NCBI GenBank assembly: GCA_027618475.1
Contig: JAQCEJ010000043.1
Coordinates: forward strand, 1 to 42,027
Reading direction: 5' to 3'
DNA: 42,027 bases
DNA from: Planctomycetota bacterium
GTDB lineage: Bacteria > Planctomycetota > Planctomycetia > Planctomycetales > Planctomycetaceae
Part shown: piece by piece, positions 1 to 9,578 of the stretch
Layout: each line of letters starts with the position of its first letter
Numbering within the stretch: position 1 is the stretch's first letter
The notes under the pieces: model-generated
What the model was told of the DNA's origin: nothing
The model's database searches: none
The model's input: only the letters and a program-made list of their open reading frames with translations
Program-made: the position numbers and the translations under genes

Positions 1-3000
1 CGCCTCGAATCGGCGGAGGGGCTGCAATCTCGTCCGGCACTGCGCGTTGCCTGGTCGGCCGTGGGCGTCATGTTGATCGCGGCCGTTCTTGTTGCACTCG
101 ATCAATTCTCGGCGGCGTTGGCACTCGAGCGGCTGGTCCGTCCGTTTGCTGTATTGTCATGGCCCAAACAAGTCGGTCTCGTATTCTACGATGAGAACTG
201 GCAGACGTGGGAAACCCGTATGGCCCCCATGCGTGCCGTTGAGGGCGAAACCGTACAGATTTTTATCGAAAACCGCCTCGGTGAACTCCCTGAAAACATC
301 GCATTCTGGATTCGCTCGGCAGAGGGGAGCGAAACGATTGAACCGGTCCGTCGCATTACGATTCCTGATACCGAGGGTCATTCGCGCGACGTCGCTGTTG
401 CAACGATCAATGTGCAACCGGGAACCTGGTTACTGCGTGCATCGGGGGGAGACGATGACGATATGCCCTGGCATCGTCTCGAAGTCGTCTTACCACCATT
501 GATCACAGAGTTACACGTGACATTGACCCCGCCACCATATTCTGCAACTGCACCGTTGACTTTGCCTCAGGGAATTGGCCATATCGAAGGTTTGATCGGT
601 ACGCAAGTTGACATTCAGGCGACGACAAATCGACCGATGGATTTTGCCGCCCTGCGGATTAAAGATCGCAGCGGTCTAGAACTCAAACTCACTCACGAGG
701 GAACGAACTTTTCCGCTCAGTTTCGCATCGAGGAACCTGGAAAATATGCCTACTGGTTCGACCTGAAAGATCGCGAAGGATTTCGGAATCCGAACGCGCG
801 CCGTTATGAGATCGAAGGCCGCGCCGATACGGTCCCCGAAGTCACGCTCAGAGTCCCTCGCGATGATATGACCGTGACGGCCGACGCCATCATTCCACTC
901 GAAATCGAAGTTCGCGATGATCAGGGACTCGACCAACTCTTTCTTGAGTTAAGCCTGGTCGATTCGTCGTCCAGCGCTCCGGTCCGACAGTTACTCACCA
1001 CCGCGATTGAGCATATTTCAGATCCTCGCATAAAGAGCTCTTCAAAAGAATCCGATGCAGGAACCCGTTCAGATGTCCGTCTGACGGATCCTCCCTCCGT
1101 TAAAGAACTTCATTGGAAAGACGATTGGCCGCTGACGACATTATCGTTGAACGAGGGGACACGGTTGAACTTCGTGGCCGCGGCGTCCGATCTCTACGAT
1201 TTAACCCCCGATCACATCGGGCGCAGCCGGTCGCGCACGTTAACGATCGTATCTGTTGCTCAGAAAACAGCAGAACTCGCTGCCCGTCAGGAGCAGATGC
1301 TCAAGGCTTTAGTCGATGTGCATCGTGCCCAACGCCTGGCCCGCGATGCGATACGCGACCTCAATCTCGAACAGAAAAAGTCCGGGAATTTGTCAAATGA
1401 AGACTTTGAACTCTTTCAACGCATCGAACGCGAACAACAACAGATCGCCAGACAACTTTCCGGCCCGGTTACGAGTATTCGACAACACGCTCGCAATTGG
1501 CTCACGGACTTTAGAAATAATGGTCTTCATGGGGACGAAATGCGCGACCGCGTAGCCGACCTCGCGCATGAACTTGACTGGCTCGAACATGAGATTTATC
1601 CGACACTCGAAGCCGAGCTTATGCATACTGGTAAACGATTGTGGAATCGGAAAGAAGATCGCCCCTCAACTCTGCCACGGTCAGACGAATCCACCGATAC
1701 TCATTCTGATGAAACAAACACATCGGTGCGAGACAGTTCCGCGTCTACCGATCCGACGTCGCCGTACATCCCCGGCGACTATCAACACACCGAATCGTCA
1801 AACGAACCCGGTAAACAGTCACTAGATGCGGAATCGTTTCCTCGCACCGTGCCGCGGGAAAAGTTCAACAGCCGTGCCCCTCGGTATTCGCTCGCAAGAA
1901 TTGAAGACCTTCAATCCACCGCTGTCGATACGCTCGACGAACTGGTGGACTCGATTTCCGACTGGAAAGACCTGCGAACCGTGGCACACGAATGGCAGGA
2001 ACTGATGGACTTGCAAGCCGAGGCAACCGGACAGACAACCGACGTGAGCCGCGATACACTTTCGAAAAATTTAAATGAACTCACCCTGGAACAACAGACC
2101 GCACTGTCAAAGGCCGCAACAAAACAACAGGATGTCGCCGACCGTTTGCAACGATTCCGCGAACGGATTGGCAAAATGAACGATGAAGACGATCAGGCTT
2201 CCGAAGATCAGCGGGATGTTCTGAACGATCTGAGCGAAAGCCTGGCAGAAAGCTCGGTCACCGGCCAGATGCAGGAGGCGGCGGCGGCCATTCGCAGAAA
2301 CGATCTGGGCCAAGCCGGTATTTCGCAGCAAAACATCGAACGTGAGCTTGCCGAACTCCGTGACCTCCTGCAGCATAAACGAGAAAGCGATACCGAGACT
2401 CTGATCAAAAAGCTCAAACAGTTCGAAGCGAGTGCCGATGAGTTGATCACCGAACAGCACGAAATCGATCTTCAGTCAGAGGAACTCGCGAAGGATACAG
2501 CGGACAACATCGCCGAACGTCTGGAACTGGTAAAAAGCCAGCAAAAGAACATTGAACATTCACGCCGTCTGGCCCATAAATTACGTCGGGAAGGACTGGA
2601 AGATATCCGCCTCCCGTTCGAACGGGCAGGCGAGGAAATGCAGAAGGCAAGTGACCACTTGCTTGCGAACGAACCCGACCAGCTTCGTAAACGTCACGAC
2701 GACATCGAACAAAACCTCGATCAAGGTCGTCGCGAGCTGGCCAAGAGCCGTCGGATTATGGAACAGCAGTTGGCCCGCGAAATCATTGCGCGACTCGAAC
2801 AGGAAGTGCAAGGTCTGCTTGAACGCCAGACAGCGATGTCCGAAGAAATAACGCGTTTACAGATCGAGTACCTCGCAAACCAGCGCTGGACGCGAGGTCA
2901 ACTCAAGACGCTGCGCGACACAGGTGCCGGACAAGCACAAATCGCAACCGATGTTTCGCAGATCGCCGAACGTTTGCAGGAGGCTCCCGTATTCGCCTAT

Positions 3001-4194
3001 TCGCTGAAACACGTCGCCGACCTAATGACTCTTGCTGCCAACCGGCTTAACGAACGCCAGGCCGATGAACTAACGGTCGAATACGCAACGACTGCTGTCC
3101 GGAAACTGTCCGACTTAATGGCCGTGCTCGTGAAGTCCGAGGATACCCATGACCGGCAGGAACCAGAAGCACAACCGGGTGATCAGCATGCGGTCGACGG
3201 TCCGCCGTCGCCGGATCTCCCTCAGACGGCACAAGTGAAACTGCTGAAGGAATTGCAGACAGCACTCCGGCAGAAAACTGTCGAATGGCATGAGAAACAC
3301 CAATCCGTAACCGAACTTTCTGCGGAAGCCACGGCCCAACGTCAGATGCTTGCTGACGAACAACAATCGTTATTCGAATTGGCAGAAACGCTGCTGCAAT
3401 CGCTTTCCGGTCGCGACCCGATGGAATCGGACGTTCCGCCGACATCTGACGGCGACAAGCCAGCCGAAGCAAATGAGGCACCTGATGATGCCCCAGACGT
3501 TCCCGAGAATTCCAACGAATCATCGGCGAGACCTTCGTATGGAGTCCGTTCGATGGTCGTCAGTTTCCGTCAGTTCTCCGACGGCGAATCTTCGACCGTA
3601 GAAGAATCGCCTCCCCCCAAGTCTCCCGACAAACCAATCCCATCGATGGTCGAAACCGCAGGACAGCTTCGCATTTCGGCACAACGGATCATCGAAGCCA
3701 TGCAAGCGGCCCAACGGCAACTCAGCCAAGGCGATGCGGGCTCGCCAACTCAGAATCAACAGCAAAATGCTGAACAGGCGATTGACGAACTGCTCGAGCA
3801 ACTCGAACAGTTTTCGTCGCAATCTCCCCCTTCCGATGAGAATTCGACACAATCGCATGACGAAAAACAAAAACGCCAAGGAACGAAACTTCAGCAAGAG
3901 AACGCCGAACAGGGTGACGAAACGGGAGCGACTCCCAACGGAAAACGTCGGCAGGACAACCAGCCACAGGATTCAACCGACAGCACATTCTCTGGCGATA
4001 CTGGCGAAGAGAACCTTACTGTACCGAAGAAGTTGGCTAAGGATGTCTGGGGACACTTGCCCGATTCCGTCCGAGAACAGATGCTCAATCTGTTCTCGGA
4101 AAAATACCTTCCTCGATACGAAGACCTCATTCGGCGCTATTATGAGGCACTCGCCGATGAAGAAATGAAAGCCGATCGGCGTGTCGATAATTGA
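1..4194 (+). CDS. Giant coiled-coil membrane protein (DUF4175-like), 5' end missing
   Basis: The reading frame is open to the first base of the window, so the true start lies upstream; a GTG at 61 is only an internal possibility. About 1,397 residues are visible. A hydrophobic stretch (VMLIAAVLVAL) near the visible N-terminus is a membrane segment. It is followed by roughly 400 residues of beta-rich extracytoplasmic sequence and then a very long Glu/Gln/Arg-rich region with heptad-like helices, broken by low-complexity acidic linkers. The last 40 residues (LPDSVREQMLNLF and onward) form a conserved-looking helical end. The layout resembles the large DUF4175-like proteins that planctomycetes often encode beside MoxR/DUF58 genes; those genes, if present, would lie before the window. 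The role is probably structural or envelope-related, but no catalytic motif is visible. The stop is TGA. Confidence 0.75.
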   Translation, partial: RLESAEGLQSRPALRVAWSAVGVMLIAAVLVALDQFSAALALERLVRPFAVLSWPKQVGLVFYDENWQTWETRMAPMRAVEGETVQIFIENRLGELPENIAFWIRSAEGSETIEPVRRITIPDTEGHSRDVAVATINVQPGTWLLRASGGDDDDMPWHRLEVVLPPLITELHVTLTPPPYSATAPLTLPQGIGHIEGLIGTQVDIQATTNRPMDFAALRIKDRSGLELKLTHEGTNFSAQFRIEEPGKYAYWFDLKDREGFRNPNARRYEIEGRADTVPEVTLRVPRDDMTVTADAIIPLEIEVRDDQGLDQLFLELSLVDSSSSAPVRQLLTTAIEHISDPRIKSSSKESDAGTRSDVRLTDPPSVKELHWKDDWPLTTLSLNEGTRLNFVAAASDLYDLTPDHIGRSRSRTLTIVSVAQKTAELAARQEQMLKALVDVHRAQRLARDAIRDLNLEQKKSGNLSNEDFELFQRIEREQQQIARQLSGPVTSIRQHARNWLTDFRNNGLHGDEMRDRVADLAHELDWLEHEIYPTLEAELMHTGKRLWNRKEDRPSTLPRSDESTDTHSDETNTSVRDSSASTDPTSPYIPGDYQHTESSNEPGKQSLDAESFPRTVPREKFNSRAPRYSLARIEDLQSTAVDTLDELVDSISDWKDLRTVAHEWQELMDLQAEATGQTTDVSRDTLSKNLNELTLEQQTALSKAATKQQDVADRLQRFRERIGKMNDEDDQASEDQRDVLNDLSESLAESSVTGQMQEAAAAIRRNDLGQAGISQQNIERELAELRDLLQHKRESDTETLIKKLKQFEASADELITEQHEIDLQSEELAKDTADNIAERLELVKSQQKNIEHSRRLAHKLRREGLEDIRLPFERAGEEMQKASDHLLANEPDQLRKRHDDIEQNLDQGRRELAKSRRIMEQQLAREIIARLEQEVQGLLERQTAMSEEITRLQIEYLANQRWTRGQLKTLRDTGAGQAQIATDVSQIAERLQEAPVFAYSLKHVADLMTLAANRLNERQADELTVEYATTAVRKLSDLMAVLVKSEDTHDRQEPEAQPGDQHAVDGPPSPDLPQTAQVKLLKELQTALRQKTVEWHEKHQSVTELSAEATAQRQMLADEQQSLFELAETLLQSLSGRDPMESDVPPTSDGDKPAEANEAPDDAPDVPENSNESSARPSYGVRSMVVSFRQFSDGESSTVEESPPPKSPDKPIPSMVETAGQLRISAQRIIEAMQAAQRQLSQGDAGSPTQNQQQNAEQAIDELLEQLEQFSSQSPPSDENSTQSHDEKQKRQGTKLQQENAEQGDETGATPNGKRRQDNQPQDSTDSTFSGDTGEENLTVPKKLAKDVWGHLPDSVREQMLNLFSEKYLPRYEDLIRRYYEALADEEMKADRRVDN

Positions 4195-4320
4195 GGGCGT
4201 GAGTGAATCCGTCGTTGAGTGGTTGTTTCCCCCTTCGCGTGTTACAGTGTCGCGTCGGTTGAAAGGAGCAGGTCGTACCACGTTACGGTACGCTTCCCTG
4301 ACCAAAGCAAGAATACATCA

Positions 4321-5361
4321 ATGCCAGTAGATATTATGAATCCTCGTCCCCATCATCAACAAAAACCCGAAGCTCATACGCAGAATGACCAACCTAAACG
4401 CGTCCGATTGCAAAAACTCCTCGCCTCCGCAGGGTTAGGATCGCGTCGAAATTGTGAAGAGTACATCACAGCCGGTCGTGTGACGGTCGACGGTGTCGTC
4501 GTCACCGAACTGGGAACGTCGGTCGATCCACAAAAACAGAAGATCACCTGCGACAGTGAACCAGTCAAGCCGCGATCGAAGCGCTATTTTGTCTTCAATA
4601 AGCCCAAAGGCGTGTTGTGCACCAACCGCGATCCTCAGGGACGACCGCGCGTCATTGATTTTGTCGGCGGACATGAATCGGGACTCTTCCCCGTCGGCCG
4701 TCTGGATGAAAACAGCGAAGGATTGCTTGTCGTGACAAACGACGGGGAACTGGCGCAAAAGCTGGCGCATCCGCGATTTCGCGTTCCTCGTACATATCAG
4801 GTACAAGTGGCCGGATTTCCCTCTCCCGAAGCGCTCTCGCAACTGAAAAAAGGTCTCTATTTCCACGAGGGAAAGTTTCGCGTGCAAGATGTTTCTCGCG
4901 TGAAAACACAGGGAGACAGTACAATTCTCGATGTCATTCTTAACGAAGGACAAAACCGAGAAATACGCCGGTTGTTTGCCCGCATGGGACACAAAGTATT
5001 GCATCTGGTTCGCACCTCTTTCGGCCCGCTACGTCTCGGAAAACTCTCGTCCGGCGATTTGCGAATGCTGACGACTGCGGAAGTCCGCTCTCTCCGCGAG
5101 TATAAGCCGCCGAGGCAACAGAAGCCTCCCGCAACCGAACGGGCATTGAAAGGGGATCGGGAACGGACGCCAATAACCCCAACTCCGTCTCGAAAAAAGT
5201 CGACGGAACATTTGGGGGATGATTCCGTTCCTATCGAACGAAAACCGCGAACAGATCGGTCGGCAACTGAAAAGCGATCGGCCACGACTGGTAAACGTAA
5301 GACATTTAAGCCCGGCCCATTCGGCGGACGATCGTCGTCGAAAAAACCACCTCGCCGGTAA
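4321..5361 (+). CDS. rluB: 23S rRNA pseudouridine synthase, RluB/RsuA family
   Basis: This 346-residue protein isomerises a uridine in rRNA to pseudouridine. An S4 RNA-binding domain occupies about residues 27-75 (RLQKLLASAGLGSRR). The catalytic domain follows, with Asp129 in the family motif GRLDENSEGLL, and the RluB/RsuA signature NEGQNREIRRLF lies near residue 208. After about residue 262 comes an 85-residue Lys/Arg/Pro/Ser-rich tail that is probably disordered and RNA-binding; such tails are common in RluB. I chose ATG 4321 over upstream in-frame codons because the S4 domain begins shortly after it. No good Shine-Dalgarno is visible, and ATG 4336 is a possible alternative. pyrK starts 45 bases downstream, so the two may be co-transcribed. 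RluB is favoured over RluE or RsuA by the S4 domain plus basic tail, but the exact target uridine is inferred. Confidence 0.9.
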   Translation: MPVDIMNPRPHHQQKPEAHTQNDQPKRVRLQKLLASAGLGSRRNCEEYITAGRVTVDGVVVTELGTSVDPQKQKITCDSEPVKPRSKRYFVFNKPKGVLCTNRDPQGRPRVIDFVGGHESGLFPVGRLDENSEGLLVVTNDGELAQKLAHPRFRVPRTYQVQVAGFPSPEALSQLKKGLYFHEGKFRVQDVSRVKTQGDSTILDVILNEGQNREIRRLFARMGHKVLHLVRTSFGPLRLGKLSSGDLRMLTTAEVRSLREYKPPRQQKPPATERALKGDRERTPITPTPSRKKSTEHLGDDSVPIERKPRTDRSATEKRSATTGKRKTFKPGPFGGRSSSKKPPRR

Positions 5362-5406
5362 TTGAAATCCATCCGTTTCGAATTTCAACAGCCAACACAC
5401 CTGCCA

Positions 5407-6321
5407 ATGTCAGATCCGCAGTCCACAACATCGTATGATCAAAACCCATGTGGCATTCATCCCTATGGTGGCATGAATCAGCGGGCAGTTCACAAGTCAG
5501 CCGTTGTCGTTTCCCATGAACCGATGGCGCTCAATACATTTCGCTTGCGGATGACTTGTCCAGAACTGGCAAGGCAAATCGTCCCAGGGCAGTTTTTCAT
5601 GGTACGTCTGCCGGGGCTATCCGACCCGTTGCTCGGTCGACCGTTTGCGTTGTTCAATGTGTTTTATGATGCCAACGGGGAACCGACCGATGTCGATTTC
5701 GGATACGTGGTCATCGGCAAGATGACGCATCTGCTATCGCAATGTCAGCCGGGAGACGAGCTCGAAATCTGGGGACCGCTGGGAAATGGCTTTCCGCTTC
5801 CCGATGGCCGGCCATTGGTGCTCGTCGCAGGAGGAATCGGCCAAACACCTTTCCTAGCCGTCGCCCGAGAAGCACTCAGGTTACAGAAGTACGGCGATCC
5901 TGTTCGTAATATAGAAGCAACACCGTCAAGTGTGACTCTCTGCTACGGAGTCCGGTCTTCCGGATATCTTGCCGGGCTCGATGATTTTACTTTAAGCGGT
6001 CTCGACATGCAGATCGCGACCGACGACGGATCGCGCGGCCACAAAGGTTTTGTCACTCAACTGTTGGCGAAAATACTTGATGAACAATCGGATAAACCAG
6101 TGGTCTACTGCTGTGGTCCCGAACCGATGATGCAGGCTGTTGCAGAGCTGACGGCGTCTCGCGAGACCCCCTGCTGGTTATCGCTCGAAACACCGATGGC
6201 ATGTGGATTCGGAGCCTGTTTCAGCTGCGTCATTCGCGTTAAAATGAATGACCGCGACTGGGATTATCGCCGCGTCTGCGTCGAAGGGCCTGTCTTTCCC
6301 GCCGAGCGACTTGCCTGGTAG
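5407..6321 (+). CDS. pyrK: Dihydroorotate dehydrogenase electron-transfer subunit (PyrK)
   Basis: This 304-residue flavoprotein has the ferredoxin-NADP reductase fold and passes electrons between NAD(H) and the PyrD catalytic subunit in pyrimidine synthesis. The FAD motif RPFALFN is at residues 78-84. The nucleotide-binding loop AGGIGQTPF is at 141-149. The C-terminal 2Fe-2S site has the PyrK spacing with Cys266, Cys271, Cys274 and Cys291 (ACGFGACFSC, then VCVEGPVF). ATG 5407 is preferred; the frame also contains a TTG directly after the rluB stop at 5362, but ATG fits the family length better. No pyrD is in the window, so the partner must be encoded elsewhere. Placement behind rluB with a 45-base gap suggests shared transcription. 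Other reductases of this fold lack the distinctive C-terminal Fe-S arrangement, so the call is firm. Confidence 0.92.
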   Translation: MSDPQSTTSYDQNPCGIHPYGGMNQRAVHKSAVVVSHEPMALNTFRLRMTCPELARQIVPGQFFMVRLPGLSDPLLGRPFALFNVFYDANGEPTDVDFGYVVIGKMTHLLSQCQPGDELEIWGPLGNGFPLPDGRPLVLVAGGIGQTPFLAVAREALRLQKYGDPVRNIEATPSSVTLCYGVRSSGYLAGLDDFTLSGLDMQIATDDGSRGHKGFVTQLLAKILDEQSDKPVVYCCGPEPMMQAVAELTASRETPCWLSLETPMACGFGACFSCVIRVKMNDRDWDYRRVCVEGPVFPAERLAW

Positions 6322-6382
6322 TCCCACCTGCGATTTCCCCGGAGGGTTCGAATTTCCTACCCTACTACCTTATACTTAACGC

Positions 6383-6451
6383 TCGAAAATTGAAAAAACT
6401 TCATTTGAAAGTCGGATCGATCGGCTTGACCGACCGACGATCGAAAATTGA
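6383..6451 (+). repeat. 11-base direct repeat TCGAAAATTGA, two copies
   Basis: The string TCGAAAATTGA occurs at 6383-6393 and again at 6441-6451, 58 bases apart, in the 146-base gap before the heme-binding protein gene. The second copy ends 16 bases before the start codon and just ahead of the CAGGAG ribosome site. The repeat could be a pair of regulator half-sites or chance in an AT-rich leader. No other regulatory signal is clear in this gap. Confidence 0.35.
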
Positions 6452-6467
6452 TTACAGGAGCCGATAG

Positions 6468-9400
6468 ATGTCGTTTAACGCCAATATCATAAATTCAAAG
6501 CAGCCCATTGCCATCGCAATTGGGATCGGCATGTCGTTTGGAATGTTCATTCTGACGACGTTGGCGACACATGCCTACGATGAGAATGACCTCGATGAAG
6601 AATTGCCGCGCATTCCTGCTGTCGAAGTCCAGGACGCCTTGTCGACGTTCAAATTGCAAAAAGGGTTTTCCCTGGAACTCGTGGCGGCCGAACCGCTCGT
6701 GGCCGACGCTGTCGATGCCTGCTTCGATGAAAATGGATTGATGTATGTCGCCGAAATGCGGGGATATCCCTATCTTCCGGAAACACGACCGGCATTCGCT
6801 CCAGGACCGATTCGCGAAAAACCAGGCGTCATTCGCGTGTTGGAAGACACCGATGGCGACGGAATGATGGACAAAAGCGATATTTTTGCAAAAGGGTTCG
6901 CCTGGCCGACATCGGTCTGCTGTTACGACGGCGGGGTATTCGTCTTCGCGCCGCCGAATGTGTATTACTTTAAGGACACCGACGGCGACCGTCGCGCCGA
7001 TGTCAAGAAACTCATCTGGACCGGACTGTCGATCGGCAATGTACAAGGCCTCGCAAACAATATGAAATGGGGGCTCGACAATCGCATCTACGCCGCTGGA
7101 GGAACAAGTGGCGGCGTGTTAATGCAGGGAGAAAAAGCGATCGCAACGTTCAACGGTTATGATTTTAAATTCAATCCCAAAACCGAAGCAGTTGAACTCA
7201 TTTCGGGCGGAACGCAATTCGGCCATTCGTTTGACGACTGGGGAAACCGTTTCCGTTCGAGTAACAGCAATCACATCATGCAGGTCGTTTACGATCAAAA
7301 ATATCTGTCGCGCAATCCTTTCTGGGGAGCGCCGGGAACTCTGCGGACTATCGCCGCCGAAGGAGCAGCCGCGCCGGTCTATCGTCTCAGCGGTGCCGAA
7401 CCGTGGCGCATCGTTCGGACCCGTCGCCGCGTCGCCGACCCGGCATTTAAGGGTCTTCCCGAAACCGAACGGCATGCGACCGGCTTTTTCACATCGGCGA
7501 CCAGCGTGACAATCTACCGCGGAGGAGCTTATCCTGAAGAATTCTACAACAATGCCTTTATCGGCGACGTCGGCGGAAATCTCGTGCACCGCAAGTCGTT
7601 AGCTTGGAACGGTGCTGCGTACCTCGCCACTCGTACCGAAGAAGAATGCGAGTTTCTTGCATCGACCGACAATTGGTTCCGACCGACGAACTTCGTGAAT
7701 GCGCCGGACGGCACGTTGTACGTCCTCGACATGTATCGGGAAACGATCGAACATCCGCTGTCGATTCCCGATGATATTAAGATGCATCTCGACCTCGAAT
7801 CAGGACATGATCGTGGGCGAATTTACCGAATGATTTCACCCGATATCACTCGTTTTCCCACACTCAAATTAGGCAAGGCATCGACAGAAGAACTCGTGAT
7901 GCAGCTGGAATCTCCGAATTGCTGGAATCGCGAGACGGCCCAACGTCTGATCTGGGAGCGTCAGGATAAGAAGGCTGTTCCGTCACTCATCCAGTTGGCC
8001 CGTTCTTCCGAGTGGCCGCTCGCAAGACTGCATGCCCTTTACACCTTATCGGGACTCGATGCATTAACCGACGATCTATTGATCGCAGCGACCGACGATC
8101 CCACACCCGGCGTACGCGAACATACCTTACGCCTCTCCGAAATCCCCGCGGCGAATAACGATGAACTTGCACAAAAGATGTTGTCGCTCGTCCGTGACGA
8201 CGACTACCGCGTTCGCTGGCAGGCCGCATTTTCGGTGGGCAACTTGCCACTCGATTTTGCTGTCAAAGGGTTGCTCGACCTTATCACTCAGGGAGAACTT
8301 GACAGTGACATGCGAGTCGCTGTTCTCTCATCTCCCCCTGCAGTAGCAGCCGCTCTTCCGGGTGAATTGTTGAAAAACGAAGATTTGCTGAAACGTGCCG
8401 ATGTCACCGTACTCCTTGTCGAATTTGCCCGCGTCGTCGGTTCTCAGCCCGACGTCAATCAGACACAGCTGTTTTTAGAAAGTGTAATGCTCGACGAATC
8501 GGTCGCGACCTCTCTGCAACGCCGATTGTTGCAAGCGTTGGGTGAAGGGTTGGCTCGTCGCGGTTCTCGATTGAGCCATCTTCTTGCCGATGAAAACACT
8601 TCCGATCCCATTCGAAATGCCGTCGGTCATCTTTTTACAGAATCGGCAGAAATCGCATCCAACGAAGAAGGGGACGTCGATCAACGCCGCGCCGCAGCCT
8701 CGTTCTTATCGCTCGCCGACTGGGAGACGGCACGCGAGACACTGGAGCCGCTTCTTTCCCCTGCCTCCCCTCCCCCGCTTCAATCGGCGGTCGTGAATTC
8801 TCTCTCGCAGCAGGAAAACGCCGAAGTCGCTGAATTACTTCTCGAAAACTGGCGCAGCTATAGTCCCACTGTTCGCAAAGAAGTCGTTGAAGCATTACTG
8901 CGTTCGACGCCGCGAGCCAAGGCGTTACTTACCGCGCTGTCTAACGAGGACATCAAGTCGAGCGAAATCGAGCGAGACAAAAAAGAAATTCTGCTCAATC
9001 ATCCCGACTCGTCATTAAAAGATCTCGCGAAGGAATTGCTCGGCTCTGAGGTCTCGAAAGACCGAGTTCAAGTTGTTGCCGCGTACGAGAAGTCACTTGA
9101 ACTCAAGGCAGATCAAGCTCGAGGCAAAGAAGTCTTCCTCAAAAAATGCTCGGTCTGTCACAAAGTGGATGACAAAGGACATCAGGTCGGCCCCGATTTG
9201 ACGTCGGTTGCCAACAAGTCGCCTCGCGACCTCTTAATTAGCATCCTCGACCCCAGCCGCGAAGCGCAGCCCATTTATACAACTTACACCGTGGTCACGA
9301 TTCAAGGGCAAATCATCACCGGTATCATAGCGGCTGAATCAGGCGGTAGCCTGACGCTTCGTCGTGCGGAAGGCAAGGAAGACGTCGTACTCCGTTCGAC

Positions 9401-9530
9401 AATCGACGAACTCTCAAGTAACGGTGTGTCATTGATGCCGGTCGGCCTCGAAAAAGAAATCGATCCGCAACAACTCGCAGATGTCATCGAGTTCATTCGC
9501 ACACTGAAACCACCGGCGAAAAGCGAATAG
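6468..9530 (+). CDS. PVC-type heme-binding CxxCH protein with propeller and HEAT repeats
   Basis: This 1,020-residue protein is exported: a hydrophobic signal or anchor lies at about residues 14-34. Residues 45-450 match the membrane-bound dehydrogenase-type beta-propeller seen in planctomycetes (KGFSLELVAAEPLV near the start, EDTDGDGMMD repeats). Residues 460-870 are alpha-helical HEAT-like repeats. The C-terminal 130 residues form a putative heme-binding domain with CSVCH at 894-898, a GPDLT motif after it, and Met990 in SLMPVG as a likely axial ligand. ATG 6468 has a good upstream CAGGAG site. The DUF1080 gene starts 48 bases downstream and is probably co-transcribed. The substrate is unknown. 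Paralogues of this family are numerous in planctomycetes and are thought to be periplasmic redox proteins; an oxidoreductase role is inferred from the fold and the heme motif. A second member lies at 30541-33570. Confidence 0.88.
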   Translation: MSFNANIINSKQPIAIAIGIGMSFGMFILTTLATHAYDENDLDEELPRIPAVEVQDALSTFKLQKGFSLELVAAEPLVADAVDACFDENGLMYVAEMRGYPYLPETRPAFAPGPIREKPGVIRVLEDTDGDGMMDKSDIFAKGFAWPTSVCCYDGGVFVFAPPNVYYFKDTDGDRRADVKKLIWTGLSIGNVQGLANNMKWGLDNRIYAAGGTSGGVLMQGEKAIATFNGYDFKFNPKTEAVELISGGTQFGHSFDDWGNRFRSSNSNHIMQVVYDQKYLSRNPFWGAPGTLRTIAAEGAAAPVYRLSGAEPWRIVRTRRRVADPAFKGLPETERHATGFFTSATSVTIYRGGAYPEEFYNNAFIGDVGGNLVHRKSLAWNGAAYLATRTEEECEFLASTDNWFRPTNFVNAPDGTLYVLDMYRETIEHPLSIPDDIKMHLDLESGHDRGRIYRMISPDITRFPTLKLGKASTEELVMQLESPNCWNRETAQRLIWERQDKKAVPSLIQLARSSEWPLARLHALYTLSGLDALTDDLLIAATDDPTPGVREHTLRLSEIPAANNDELAQKMLSLVRDDDYRVRWQAAFSVGNLPLDFAVKGLLDLITQGELDSDMRVAVLSSPPAVAAALPGELLKNEDLLKRADVTVLLVEFARVVGSQPDVNQTQLFLESVMLDESVATSLQRRLLQALGEGLARRGSRLSHLLADENTSDPIRNAVGHLFTESAEIASNEEGDVDQRRAAASFLSLADWETARETLEPLLSPASPPPLQSAVVNSLSQQENAEVAELLLENWRSYSPTVRKEVVEALLRSTPRAKALLTALSNEDIKSSEIERDKKEILLNHPDSSLKDLAKELLGSEVSKDRVQVVAAYEKSLELKADQARGKEVFLKKCSVCHKVDDKGHQVGPDLTSVANKSPRDLLISILDPSREAQPIYTTYTVVTIQGQIITGIIAAESGGSLTLRRAEGKEDVVLRSTIDELSSNGVSLMPVGLEKEIDPQQLADVIEFIRTLKPPAKSE

Positions 9531-9578
9531 AATGTCGTTCATTGATCTCAAACGTTTAGTATGAAGGAGAAACAGCTC